Assembly (NCBI GenBank): GCA_963971305.1
Contig: OZ020309.1
Coordinates: 19,461,001 to 19,525,000 of the forward strand
DNA from: Arcuatula senhousia
Lineage: Eukaryota > Mollusca > Bivalvia > Mytilida > Mytilidae
Length of the DNA: 64,000 nt
Reading direction: 5' to 3'
The position numbers and the translations under genes are program-made. Within the stretch, counting starts at the first letter, position 1, and every line of letters begins with the position of its first letter. The notes beneath the pieces are model-generated. The model had not been told where the DNA came from. It did no database searches and saw only the letters and a program-made list of their open reading frames with translations. This document shows positions 46,312-58,184 of this stretch, piece by piece.

Positions 46312-47985
46312 CTAGGCAAAGTTGAATATCAATACATCGCCGTTTGCATTTCCTATCAGAAGTCGGTTTCTTACGGCATCAAAACACACAGCTTGTGGTT
46401 TCTTCAAACCATCATCTTCGGTCAAGACTTGTCTACTCTTCTTTCCATCTTCTGACAACATGACGACACTTTTGTTGATTCTACCGTTCACGAAAATGTT
46501 GCCGTACTTATCTACGGCTATTCCGTGGGGAACATTCAATACTGATGGATTTGTGTACTTCCAAATTTCTTTACCTTCCATGTCACAACAAGTGACAGTG
46601 ATGTAGCCTGTAAAGAACAGTTTATTGTTATGATTTGTAATGTAAGAATAATCTGACATATCTGTTCTATAAAGTAATGAACTATTACCAGTGTTGACGG
46701 ACAACTTGATGATTCCTCTTTTATAAACACAACAGTAAAAGTGTTGATTAAGGTAGGTTATTCCATAGCAGCAACCATCGGTTGTAATAGATCTCTTGAT
46801 ACTGGATGATGGAATGTCTACAATACTGACTGTATTGTCAAAACCAGATGTAACTGCTAAGGTGTTCTGGTCTATCACGGCGACATCAAAGACAGACTTT
46901 CCTGGTACTGGAATGGTTGATACTACTTTACCCGATTCATCGACGACAGCGATGGGATTTCTTCCGTGGTAGTCACAGATCAGGATCTTACCGTCAGGTA
47001 GGACAGACAAACCTGTAAGATTGCGACTTTGATGAGGGAAAGAAGTAGCGCGATTAAGTTTTATTTCATCAAACGAACTCTGTTTTTTAGGTTGAACGAT
47101 CTGTGCCTGTTTCTCTTTGGACTTTTTCATCACGATTTTTACTGGAATCTTCTGTGTATTGAGGATCGCGAGTTGTTCGACTTTTAGTATACGTTTAATT
47201 TCATCATTTGTCACCAAAGATAATTGAACTTTGTCGGTTTTTCGGGAATCAATAAATTCATGAATATGCACATCATTCTTTTGTGTTTTTGTAATTATTT
47301 CTCTTAATGCTTTGTATATCTGGAGCTCAGAACCGTATATTTTCACGCTCTTCAATTGGGCTTGTAGCTCAGAAGTTTTCGCTTTTCTATTTTGCAAATC
47401 ATCGGACGCTTCAAGTACAGCAGATTTTATCTTTTGTGTGGTTCCATCTATTTCGGCCTTCATTTTTTCTTGGGCGTCACGAACTCGACTAACAACCTGG
47501 TCACATAGCTTGTCCACTTCTCTCTTCATTTGGTCACGGTTGTCATCAGCGCCTTCCTGGTTTTCATTGAGAACCTTTATTATCGTTGTCATATTATCCA
47601 AGGACTCAGACAAAGCCGTGTTCGCTTCCCGAAATAGTTCCGAATCTTTAATGCCTGCAACAACATCAGAAAGACTGACTACACTTTTACAGCTGGAATG
47701 GCTCGGTATACACGATAAACATATCATTTGATCATGGTGTTGGCAGAGAAGTTGGAACTCTTTATTATGGATTTCACATTTGGTTTCTTGGAATGGTATG
47801 AAGGAACCGAGTGTGTTTATTGCAGAGAGCGCAATGGTCACATGCTGTTTAGACATCGGAGATATATCATGGAACTCCTTGCACTCATTACAGAAGTAGG
47901 AAGTGCATTTGGGACACAATTCAGTGGCTGGCTTGGTAATTTTACGCTGTTCACAAGTTTGGCATAGTGGACTGTTCGATGCCAT
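46312..47985 (-). CDS. TRIM-like B-box/coiled-coil/beta-propeller protein, gene 3
   Basis: 557 residues. Same architecture as gene 2: B-box1 at 8-48 with all eight zinc ligands, B-box2 at 70-99 with Cys as final ligand, coiled coil about 110-260, NHL-like propeller about 320-557 (HGIAVDKYGNIFV). RING absent. An in-frame ATG 15 bp upstream (48000) is inside the TTTTATTTCAG acceptor tract, so I start at 47985, as in gene 2. Relative to gene 2 it lacks two residues in the ..FFTG..TVTCC segment. Substitutions concentrate in the propeller loops and coiled coil while all B-box ligands are kept. Function is inferred only from the TRIM family: probable cytosolic scaffold or immune factor. Confidence 0.93.
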   Translation of the reverse strand: MASNSPLCQTCEQRKITKPATELCPKCTSYFCNECKEFHDISPMSKQHVTIALSAINTLGSFIPFQETKCEIHNKEFQLLCQHHDQMICLSCIPSHSSCKSVVSLSDVVAGIKDSELFREANTALSESLDNMTTIIKVLNENQEGADDNRDQMKREVDKLCDQVVSRVRDAQEKMKAEIDGTTQKIKSAVLEASDDLQNRKAKTSELQAQLKSVKIYGSELQIYKALREIITKTQKNDVHIHEFIDSRKTDKVQLSLVTNDEIKRILKVEQLAILNTQKIPVKIVMKKSKEKQAQIVQPKKQSSFDEIKLNRATSFPHQSRNLTGLSVLPDGKILICDYHGRNPIAVVDESGKVVSTIPVPGKSVFDVAVIDQNTLAVTSGFDNTVSIVDIPSSSIKRSITTDGCCYGITYLNQHFYCCVYKRGIIKLSVNTGNSSLLYRTDMSDYSYITNHNNKLFFTGYITVTCCDMEGKEIWKYTNPSVLNVPHGIAVDKYGNIFVNGRINKSVVMLSEDGKKSRQVLTEDDGLKKPQAVCFDAVRNRLLIGNANGDVLIFNFA

Positions 47986-48000
47986 CTGAAATAAAACCAA

Positions 48001-48997
48001 TAAGTCTGGGAAAATTCTAAAAAAAAGCGTAGTTATACAGAAAACCCAATTACACTATGTTATCAAAGTAAATATGATAAACAAAAAGTGCATAGTTCAA
48101 GCAATATTGTATAATAAATCTTTGGCATGCGCAGCATGATTCGATCGTACGTAACACCCTGTACGTTTGAGGCCCATATGGATAACCAAAATGCTTTTGA
48201 CACATGCAGCCTATGTTGGATATACCTTTAATTTTGTATCAACTGCTTGACAGTATTTTTTTAAAAACATTGTTTTCTTTTAAATCGGACAATATAAAGT
48301 TTCAATTGTTGCCCCTATTTGTCCCTAATTGACAAAATTTGCCTGCAATTAAACGTTTCAAAATCAATAAAAGTTGCATTTTGTCTGCCGTTTAGGCTAA
48401 TTGATTCTAATGAAAAGGGGGACCCGTAAATGAATACAATCTATGGTTTAAGTGTAATAAATATTATTGTCCAAATTCATAGCTTTTGGTCAACAAGAAC
48501 AAAAGTAATTGTAAAACAAATGAAATTTACATTTTGCCCTCTTTAGACCCCAAATTTCTGAAGGAAAAGGGGGACCCCTAAAGTCAATCCTATCCATCCT
48601 GTCATGGTAAGCAGTCGCATTTTATAATTTTAAAGCAATCGAATAAAGTTATTGTGGGAACTCGGACCCTAGGCCTAAAATAAATTTTATCCATCCTTTA
48701 CTGGTATGCAATCGCATTGTAAAAAATTAACAATCGAATTAAGTTATTGTGGAAACTCTTAGTTAAAGGACAACGACAACGGACGACAACTGCGTCATAT
48801 AATAAAACGACCGGAAAAAGATGATCAAAGATCGTATAAAAAGTTTTCAATTTCCTCATTTCTTTATTACAAAGTGATATGAGATTATGTTTGACTTGTG
48901 TTTTTCATGGTATTAAAGATACACATACACGGCCAGTAACGGCCCAGAACAAACAGACCATATCTCAGCACAAATATGTCACTTATTACATTACTAA
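48001..48997. other. Upstream region of gene 3
   Basis: 48060-48235 matches the gene 2 upstream block. From about 48410 there are three imperfect repeats of a phrase like ACCCCTAAAGTCAATCCTAT (also at 32575 and 32700). No gene seen. Confidence 0.5.
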
Positions 48998-50149
48998 GCA
49001 ACGGACCATTTAACTCGAAAAAGGGGGGGGGCTTGGTTTTTTGTTTTGGTCAGAAAATATTTTCCCCGCGTAGCGCGGAAAAGTTTTTTTCTTTTTTGAA
49101 GACGTCGCGACAGAATATTTTTTTTCATTATTAGCATTATTTTAAAAAGCAGAAATCTTTCTTCAGAACATTTTTTTACCCTCTGCTACGGTCGCAGAAT
49201 GCGGCCATGAGAAAAAAAAATAATATCACGTTCCCTCGTGATACCATCACGTTCCCTCAAGATAACATCACGTTCCCTCAAGAAAGTCATTCCGTTCCCT
49301 CAAAATAATTATCTCGTTCCCTCAAGATAACATCACGTTCCCTCAAGATAACATCGCGTTCCCTCAAAATAAGTATTGCGTTCCCTCATGATAATTATTG
49401 CGTTCCCTCATGATAATTATCTCGTTCCCTCAAGATAACATCGCGTTCCCTCAAGATAACACCACGTTCCCTCAAGATAGTTATCGCGTTCCCTCAAAAT
49501 TGTTATCGCGTTCCCTCAAGATAGTTATCGTGTTCCCTCAAGATAACATCGAGTTCCCTCAAGATAGTTATCGCGTTCCCTCAAGATACTAAGTAGTTAT
49601 CACGTTACCTCAAGATAACACCACGTTCCCTCAAGATGTTATCTTGAGGTAACGTGATAACTACTTAGTATCTTGAGGGAACGCGATAACTATCTTGAGG
49701 GAGCGCGATGTTATCTTGAGGGAACGCGATAACTATCTTGAGGGAACGTGATGTTACCTTGAGGGAACGAGATAACTATCTTGAGGGAACGTGATGATAT
49801 CTTGAGGGAACGAGATAATTATCATGAGGGAGCGCAATAATTATCATGAGGGAACGCAATAATTATTTTGAGGGAACACGATGTTATCTTGAGGGAACGT
49901 GATGTTATCTTGAGGGAACGAGATAATTATCTTGAGGGAACGCAATAACTTTCTTGAGGGAACGTGAAGTTATCTTGAGGGAACGTGATGGTATCACGAG
50001 GGAACGTGATTTTATTTTTTTTTCTCATGGCCGCATTCTGCCACCGTACTCTGCTGCCAAAATAATTCTTTTTTTTTTTATCAAAAATCGTTTTCAAAAT
50101 ATTTTAGGAAAAAACAAGCCCTCCGCCGTAAAGTTAAATTGTCGGTTCC
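48998..50149. mobile_element. PIF/Harbinger-like MITE split by a nested foldback element
   Basis: The outer sequence (ACGGACCATTTAACTCGAA.. left, ..AAGTTAAATTGTCGGTTCC right) is a diverged relative of MITE 43982-44234. Subtracting 49188-50047 and one target copy restores a normal-sized MITE. The flanks are TAA on the left and TTA on the right, so the duplication is imperfect. Confidence 0.75.
49188..50047. mobile_element. Foldback element of opposed 20-bp arrays, 860 bp, 8-bp TSD
   Basis: The ends ACGGTCGCAGAATGCGGCC and the inverted ACGGTGGCAGAATGCGGCC differ at one base. CCTCTGCT (49180-49187) and ACTCTGCT (50048-50055) flank it. The left half is about 20 units of CGTTCCCTCAAGATAACATCA type; the right half has the same unit inverted (TTGAGGGAACG), meeting near 49640. 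The empty site is visible in the relative MITE (ACCCTCAGCTGCCAAAAT near 44133). Architecture and TSD length resemble the element at 31554-32218. Confidence 0.85.
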
Positions 50150-52134
50150 TTATAAAATATCTATGAACTATTAAAGCAAACAAAAATAACTGGGATAAAC
50201 TGAATTTAAGAAGCACCACCAAAAGCCGTTCTTGTCCTTGATTTCATCTAGTTTTACAAGCATGACAGTGTGTTAAGAAAACCTGTCGTGTTATTTGCTC
50301 TAAATTGTACATTGATATAATCTTACATACATACTACAGTTATATTTCGAGACTTATATTCACGTGCATGGTATCAGAAAATAAAACAAAACCAGATTAC
50401 GCGCCATATTCAATTTTAATGAAAGAACCGTAACGCTACGTAATTTATTTTTCGGAATTCTAAGGTATACTTTTACAGAGCCTAGAACTCAGTGTCAAAA
50501 AGCAGAAAACGTGTGAAACATTTAAAGTATTGGGCGAAGTGTCATACAAAAGAACATTTTAAAACTTTCAAAGAATAGTTGTTCAGAACTGATTATGACT
50601 TTGCATTGCCGTTTTATAGATAACTAATTGGATTCGATTTTTTTTAAACTAATGGTCCGACAATTTAAAAGCATGTCTTGAAAAAAATGTCCGAAATAAA
50701 TGCATTCATATAATTCAAAAGTAGTGCAACTGAATGCTTCTAATTTTAGACTAAATCGGTCAATTTCATTTTTGCGAGATCCGAGATGGCCGCCCAAAGG
50801 CCTCAAAAGCTTTCATCTGATTTATCAGTAACTTCAATATTAAATGCAAACTGAACAATTTGAAAAATAGGGTATTAATAGGATATTGAATGATATCCCG
50901 CCACGATATTCACCAATAGTTAAATATATCTATACTACAGTCCGAAAAACGGTGGTATTTCAACAAGAGAATGAGAGCTCTTCATCGGTAAGATAGGAAA
51001 GTCCATTCGAATGTTTATTATGGTTGTCAAGTGCATTAAAAGTTCATTTAAGCAAACAAAGTTCATTTAATTTTAAGTTTTGTTGTTTAAATGACATATT
51101 CTCAATTAAAAAGGGTTTATAAAAGAAACAAATTACATTTGTAATGCCTGTTATAATGTGGATATTTATGCTGGCGTCACACTTTCCCGATTTAGAACCT
51201 ATATATAAACCCGATGGAAAGACGATTAAGATTTTTAAAATCAGGATCTCGCTATTCGTGTTGCCATCTTTTCTATCGTAGCACCTTTTGTGGAAATTTT
51301 CTGACTTCGCGGTATGTCATAGGAAATCATTTCATGTTTTGTGTTCATTTTATCATCATTTCATGTTCATCGCCTTCATAAAACCAATATAGTGTTTGCA
51401 AGGACATAATCCTGTATAGAAAATCACGTTTTTGTTCTGTTTTATGACTTAAAGGTTTAAGACTTATTTGACACTACAAATGGGTGTGGTGCGGCAATTT
51501 TTGCAACCCTCTTTTCTTTTCATTTGCATGGTAAAAAAAACGGAGGCAGATCAGACGTATACAACCAAATTGACCGCCGCGCTGAAAGGAACTATATTTG
51601 TATGTACATTGTAGCTTATGTAAATTGAAACAGCTCTCGCCCGGGCTCGTGCAACTCTTTGTAGATCATTTTAATGTTATCTTCCTTAAAAACAGTTGTA
51701 TGACAAAATAACATTTCGTGTTAATGATTTGTTTTCTGTTTCTCTGTATTGCGTTATAGTGAATAATAATGATCATGAAATGAGGGCTCACCGTTTTAGC
51801 CTTATGTCGAGTTACGTAGAGTTACGGGATCTTTCGTTCGTTCGTGTCTTGTTGAGAAATCTCTAATTAGCTATTCAATACCACGTGCTGCGTTAATTTG
51901 TTTTAATATAAAGAACATAAAATATTCCATGCCATTTTTTAGATATAATGTAAGAATCTTTACAACTTTTTTTTCTGCTTTATTTTTTTAAACAAAACTT
52001 AAAGCTAGGCTAAGTGCTGTTTTCTTTAATCATGTTAATTGCCGCTGATTCGTGGAAGTTTGTTTTGAATGTACCTATTCCACATCATGTCATTTTCTAA
52101 TTGTTATTGCGCTGATGTTTCAAACATTAGCATG
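50150..52134. other. Intergenic, no gene seen
   Basis: Largest quiet interval in the right half. No long frame, no repeat partner and no structured palindrome were noticed. Confidence 0.4.
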
Positions 52135-52335
52135 TATCGGGGGCTGGGGTTTTAGTGGTTAACGCCTCGTACGGCTAACAAAAAGGTCCGTGGTTTGCTC
52201 CTCGTTAGAGGACAAATTTTTCGACTCTCTCCTGACACTATTTGCAAGGATGGCCAGAAGAAACGGCACAAGAGTCTGAGAGCTCAAAAGAGTAGGCCAA
52301 ATTGTGGATAGCTACAATGGCCATACTCACTCACT
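52135..52335 (+). mobile_element. tRNA-derived SINE-like element
   Basis: TTTTAGTGGTTAACGCC (about 52149-52166) resembles an A box and GTGGTTTGCTCCTCG (about 52190-52205) a B box, at tRNA-like spacing. A 3' body follows, ending CATACTCACTCACTGC. The same GTGAGTGAG-type end is seen at 9966-10010 and 22603-22660. Both boxes are degenerate. Confidence 0.55.
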
Positions 52336-52825
52336 GCAAATTTTAGAAGGAAGCATAAAGGTACAAATATGGAAATTCGAATGTCGCAATCGGAAGTCCA
52401 ACAATGCAAAGACAAAATCAGATACAAAAAGAAACAGATAGCATACAAACACATACACATACATAAATCAAAGTAAGCTGCAATCAGCAACGCAACTAAC
52501 GTCAACGAGATTGAACGGAAGGGCACTAACTAGCCTGTTGCAACACACCCATTTCCTTGCGTTGGTAAATTGAGCACACATCAAATCCGTTTAAGCACGA
52601 AAATGCAAAAGTTCTATAAAACCTGCAACTGAAAGTCTATGATGACATAAGAATATCATTGGTCTGAAATATCGTTTCCTTTTTTATGGATTTAAATTAA
52701 ACTCTTCTGATTAACTCTTATTTTTTTTTATAATTCCAAAAAGTAACCAGAGGATATAGGAACATTATTTACTAAAATGAAGTCATACGTCTAAAGATGT
52801 CTGGGAAGAAAAGTAAAACTAGACG

Positions 52826-53531
52826 CTCCCAGGAGCCTGAATCGCTCACCTGATCTCTTATGCTAAAACCTCTTACCTAGTGCGCAACATGGTCTACATG
52901 TACTTGGTAATTAACATGAAAGAAACTAATTAGGATAGAAACACTTCTAAGACCAAGAATACAAAGTTACAAAGTTTTCCATTTAAAAAAACATATTAAG
53001 TCAACATTGATTGAAAACACTTAAAAGGATGATTTGACAATTTAGACCCTGAAATCATTTTTGTAGATCTTAATGAGCTGAACAATTTTGCAATGCTACT
53101 TTTTCCTCTAGCACTTACAGTTTTCAAGATAAAGTCCAAACACTGTGTAAATGGTCAATTTTGACGATTAAGGGGAAATACCTCCTATAAGGAGTCGTCC
53201 CACAACTTTGACTCAATGGAGAGTTTAGTAGAGCTTTTGATGCTGTAGAAGGAGGGTTGCTTCGGATTTTCTCTATCTCTTACTATAAGCTTAAAAATAT
53301 GGTCTGACCCCCCTGTTCTATTTTTAGTAAAGGCGGCCATGTTGGTTGGTCGACGTTCACAAATTTCACAAACTTGGAAGAGGGCATCTTAAACATCAAT
53401 TGTACAAAGTTTAAAAGCAATCCTATTGGTGGTTTCAGAGAAGAAGATGTTTGAAGAAAAGTTAACGGACGGACGACGGACGCTTAACGATGACAATAGC
53501 TCACATGACCATTCGGGTCAGGTGAGCTAAA
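52826..53531. repeat. Family A, most complete copy (706 bp)
   Basis: The 5' end GACGCTCCCAGGAGCCTGAA can fold on GCTCC/GGAGC. The 3' end has TTAACGGACGGACGACGGAC, then AGCTCACATGACC..GGTCAGGTGAGCT, a 13-bp hairpin, then AAAAA. This copy defines both ends of the family. Confidence 0.8.
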
Positions 53532-53689
53532 AAAGCCAAACACATGCCGGATAAATTGAAAGATGTAAAGGTGTACCAATGTCGTGAGTCGGAAAAGACT
53601 CATTTTTAATTTCGTAAGACAAAGAATCACCACAAAATACATATTACAACTTTTTACATATTTTACACAGGACACAGTTTACATATTTC

Positions 53690-53960
53690 CAAAATTTGAC
53701 AACGTTTGGCTATTTCTTTAAAAATTGATAAATTTATCTGTTTGGTCATTGTTGTAATATTTTTTTGGCTTCGTTTTTTTTATCAAATCTAATACAATAC
53801 CGATTTTCCAAGTTTTTTACTCCTAGCGTGTCTAATGAAGGTTAATCCAGAAAAGCACTTCACACGCAGTAAAAATTTGCATTGTACATTTATCAAAATC
53901 ATTTCAATATGTGGATCGTGTCTTTCTGGCACATATTCCATATTCTTTCGTATTTAATAA
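53690..53960. mobile_element. Inverted homologue of the 22209-22506 element
   Basis: The reverse complement of GGAATATGTGCCAGAAAGAC, GCTTTTCTGGATTAAC, ACACGCTAGGAGTAAAAAAC and AACGTTGTCAAATT occur in the same order as at 22209-22506. Confidence 0.75.
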
Positions 53961-54769
53961 AATTCAATTTTACAGATTGCAATGGTCCTTTTTAAACTTA
54001 AGTGGTACAGGAATCTTGAAACAAAATGGAAGGCTCATCCCATCAAACTTAACTCCTCCATTGAAAACCCGTCTTGTTGTATAATGCAATTATAGCCAAA
54101 CAAATAATCATTTTTGCTGCATGCCATTTTGACGGATAAAATGTAAAATTTCAGTTTTCCTTATTTCTTCAAGTGCATGCAATGAAACAAATCACATATT
54201 TGACTAAAAACAAAATTATTATGTAAATCTAACATTGAAGTTTAAAACACTTTACTACTAATAAATGTTTGTACTTTACCCCGGCACTAAACCAATTGCA
54301 AGCAGGTGCGTCAGAATTCGAAGAAGTCAAGCAGACACAAAAGCAAAATGTACAAAAACAAAATGTTTTGATAGGGCTTTTCATCCTATTCTTTACATAG
54401 TTTATACATGTAAATGCTTTAAAAAAGAAGCAGAGGTACCAATGGGGTAGTTAATTTACATTAAAATTAAACTTTTGATATCAAAACGTCAAACATGCAG
54501 TAAATGTTTAAGGTTTGATAGCCACATATAGCTTATACAAGTATGTGCTTTAAAATAATCAATTTACATTCAAAGCAAAATTTTCATACTAAAACGTCAA
54601 ACAGTAAATGTGTAAAGTAGTGAAAAATCATTATCGGCATAAAAAATAATAACATTGCGAGGTAAAACTAAAAAATTCAATATTTGAACAAATTTTGAAT
54701 TCCGTTTTTCCGTTTCCATTTTTCTGTTCCGTTTTTCGTTCCGTTTTCCGTCCCGCCTTTTAGCAACAC
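53961..54769. other. Intergenic, no gene seen
   Basis: Near 54700-54765 a CCGTTTTTCCGTTTCC low-complexity stretch precedes the dispersed duplication. Confidence 0.4.
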
Positions 54770-55943
54770 CCGTACCGACTGTGGTCTGATCTATTCGTTA
54801 TGTTTTTAGTGTGACTGTCATTATAGCATTAAAAGTCCTTAAGCAGGCAATGTTGAAGCACCTTTCCTAATGTTTAAGATTCCTTTATGCAATAATAAGA
54901 AACAACGCATCTTTGCATAAGAATAATAATTGCAGACCAAAATTTCAAATGATTAACATTAATAAGTACATTAAACAAATACCTTAAACCACTGTTTGCT
55001 TTGCCAAAAACTAAATGTTTCCCGTCTTAAGTCCAACAGATATTTTATAACAATTTCCAAATCTATTAATCGTTTATACTTCACCTAAGGCATATCTTCC
55101 GGTGGATATGTAATTTTGCTTTCCGGTAGATGTGGTTTTGTTTTACGTATACACTGTATTCGTTACAGCAACTAGATACTATATATATACTCTGTGTGAT
55201 TTCATTATGCTCCGCGAGTCATTAGAGTAAAACTTTACAGTCGCCGACTGTGAAGTTTTACTCTAATTACCATCAAGCTTTTCTCACCAACCAAATATGA
55301 GAATAATTTGAAATTCGGCAGTTTGTCGTTTGACCACCCGAAACTATTTTTATTTATGTTGGACTTCTACTTCCTGTATGGGACTGGGCCGATACATAAA
55401 TTAAAGTGAAACTCCGTCAAATCTTCTTATAAATCGTACATGTACATTAGAATGACTGAAATTTGCACGTCGGTTATATGTAAATGTGACTCTTTGAGAA
55501 ATGTGACAAATTATACATGTCCTATTTAAGCGACTTTAATGCCACTCTTACTGCTACTTTTAAATTTGTTTTTGGTCTTACACGGGGGCATCAGAGTCCC
55601 ATGGGCACATTCCTTGATCTTTGTTATTGTCAACCGTAAAACTATGCTGCTTTTGAAATATTATAATGTATGTCACAAGACTAGTATTTTTAATATTTTT
55701 CAAAGTTATCAAGATTTTGTAGTCCATGTAGAATGAAGTCTCAAATCAATGAAACGACAGTTTTTTCCACTCTTCAGTAATGCCTGTGTAAACTTGTTAC
55801 CTCCAATGGGGCTCTATAATTAAGTAAATAAAAATATGCCTATGTCTTAGTCTTATTGAAAGTCTTATTATATTTGATGTGCATTTTAGTAAAAAGGCTG
55901 CTGCTTGCTTCAACCTTTAGCTCATTAATTCCTATTAAATAAA

Positions 55944-56262
55944 GGTAATAACAAAATTCCCGAACTTGGAGAATCAATCTCAAATGTCTATAAGACGAGA
56001 CAAAACAACGAATACATGCCGGAAAAAAATGAAGATCGCAATTGTCCTGATTTGGTTCAGGCATTTCAAAAGAAATGACGGGTAAAACCAGGTTCTAAGG
56101 TGCGCCAAACCTCCCTCTTCCATTGCGATCTTTGGGTCCGGTAGTTACACAAAACACAACAGGTTTGTGATGACATATTAGGGATGCTAAGGTGATCATC
56201 TCAGTACATCAACCAGCCAATCACTAATCAAAGCAAGAACTAACCATTTCGTTTCATATGAT
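55944..56262. repeat. Dispersed family B copy
   Basis: Same landmarks as 36390-36710, including ATCTTTGGGTCCGGTAGT and the downstream ATGCTAAGGTGATCATCTC. It sits in the segment absent from 58185-60000. Confidence 0.78.
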
Positions 56263-56556
56263 ATTGAAATTTTTCTACCAGTGGCTGATAACGAAGAAAG
56301 ATTTTTTTTTAGAAATTAGTCTTCATTGGTTTGAAGTTATCAGAGAACCCCTAATTGGGGTACTACATGTAGCTCACAGGAGCGACCTTGTACAAGGTGA
56401 ACAATTCAGGCTCCCGGGAGTCGCTTGTTTTAATTGCAGTATACAGATACATTGTAGGTTGTGTCGCCTACACTTGTTCCATGTCTCATTATCATCTATG
56501 AATCTATATTCATGTCATATCTAGAATATTTTAATGGTGAACCTTTTAATTGTTGA

Positions 56557-56582
56557 CTTCCTTGACCGTTACGTCAAGGAAG
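56557..56582. repeat. Cruciform-capable inverted repeat, conserved in both copies
   Basis: CTTCCTTGAC / GTCAAGGAAG with a 6-bp loop, nested in a wider imperfect palindrome (TTAATGGTGAACC .. GGTTCATCATTAA). The second copy is near 59329-59354, with one arm base changed. Confidence 0.75.
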
Positions 56583-57185
56583 GTTCATCATTAAAAGATT
56601 TTATATTTAGATAAAATCCGGAAAGATGTACTATTTATTTAAATATAACAATAAAATTCATCGAAATATAGTTCTGAGAATCACTTAACAGTTTTCCGTT
56701 AGGCTAAGATACTGCATCAACCTCAAAGCTACATACTACTTTTTATATCCTTTTTTATAATTATTAATCTTAAAATTCTTAGAAATGGAAACAGTTGTAT
56801 GAATACAGAAAATCAAGGGGCTCCCAGGAGCATGAATCGCCCACCTTGGTCTGTAGGTTATAAGGCTCTCTTCTGCGCTTTTACCTCTCATCTGACAACC
56901 TTATTACGACTTTTGTAGAGCTAAATGATCTGAAGGTTAAAGCAAACAACAACTTTTCACTATCTCCAACATATTCATTTTAGCAAGAACATTTTAAAAA
57001 GCTACGGTATTTTTGGTCTTAAACGAGGCATAACCCCTACAAGATGTCGTTTATAACTCCTATAAGAGTTCATCTGCCATATGCGACACAATGAAAACTT
57101 TTGTAGAGCTTCATGGGCTGAAGGAAACAGCAAGCAACAACTTTTCTCTATCAACAACGATTTCCATATAGAGGAAGAACATTGT

Positions 57186-58184
57186 TTTCTGTTCCTTGTT
57201 TAAAAAGGGGTCTATCTGTGACTATTTCAGGACTGGATTTGAATTGTATGCATTTTATTTTGAACATGGGCCAATCTCAGAACAGCGAGCAGTGCCTACT
57301 GGCCTTGTTGAAGGCTGCCGGGGGTTGTCCATTGTGGTTTTTCTGAATTGCCTTTTGATTGTGGGCTGTGTCGTGTTCACTTATTCCACATCTCATTATT
57401 TTCTTTTTGTACATTATCGATACAATTCATACATAAAAAGCTTAAGAATTTTGTCCATTAATAACTAGTTAAAACGAAAATATGTATTCTATATAGATGA
57501 CTGCCTTTCTTTCCCTGACTGCTGTCAACTGTTGTAAAATGTTTCAATCACCTTTTTTATAAGTTTTGTTAGATAGGAAAACATACATTTAAAAAAGAAA
57601 TATTTCGGGAACACTTGTCAAAATCTTTTGCGTACAGAACATTTATGTATATTTTTTTTTACTTTGTACACTCAGTTTATGTTTCCTTGTTTTCATATCT
57701 ATTTTTCGTTCACTTCGACTTTAATATACTATTGTGGTATGCATGTTATAGCTTTTTTAAATTGTATATTTATTAAAAAAAAACTACTAGCTCTAATTTA
57801 TGTGGATTTATATCCCTTTGCTGCTCAAACATTAATACCAAACATACCCCCCTATTTTTTCTCTAACAAGATCCCGGTGGAAAAATTAGTAAGGAGAGCA
57901 TAGATAACAGATTTAATGTCCCTTGACTTCCCTGTATCCTTCCTTCGGACCAATAAACGTGGGTCTCCTTCTGGGGTATGTGATGGCAGTGTGAATACAC
58001 CCGTCACACGCTAGGGAGTTTGACACCTACTAGTGTTGGACCGCCTGTGGTCCATACGTTATGAAATGGGTGATTGGTCCCCTAAGAAAGAAAGACAGGC
58101 CTGAAAAAAACAAAGGTAAACCGGGGTCGTATACTTGAGCCCTTGTTCGGTCGTAAAGTGGGTCCACCTACTAGTTTTAGACCA
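57186..58184. other. Intergenic; inverted relative of 850-1010
   Basis: About 57225-57345 in reverse resembles 880-1005 of the end repeat (CCACAATGG..CAGCCTTCAA). The 90- and 91-codon frames here have no domain and are not called. Confidence 0.4.

Larger units (their letters stand above)
40370..48235. repeat. Segmental duplication, copy 2
   Basis: Collinear with 21978-29975. It begins inside the retrozyme ribozyme (GAGGCGCTCTACC), so the HHR core present at 21937-21989 is lost here. It contains the broken Cys-rich exon, one family A insertion (41961-42325), MITE 43982-44234, transposon 44781-45942 and TRIM-like gene 3. Confidence 0.85.
54770..57185. repeat. Dispersed duplication, copy 1 (pairs with 58185-60000)
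   Basis: Near-identical order and sequence to 58185-60000, except for about 610 bp at 55885-56495 that only this copy has. That interval contains a family B copy. The tail from 56813 is a family A copy (GGGGCTCCCAGGAGCATGAA), present in both copies. Confidence 0.88.

Noticed and set aside
52826..53531. Helitron interpretation of family A (3' hairpin then CTAA)
   Set aside because: The hairpin overlaps the CTAA instead of lying about 10 bp before it, and the 5' end does not begin TC; 5' truncation fits retrotransposition better.
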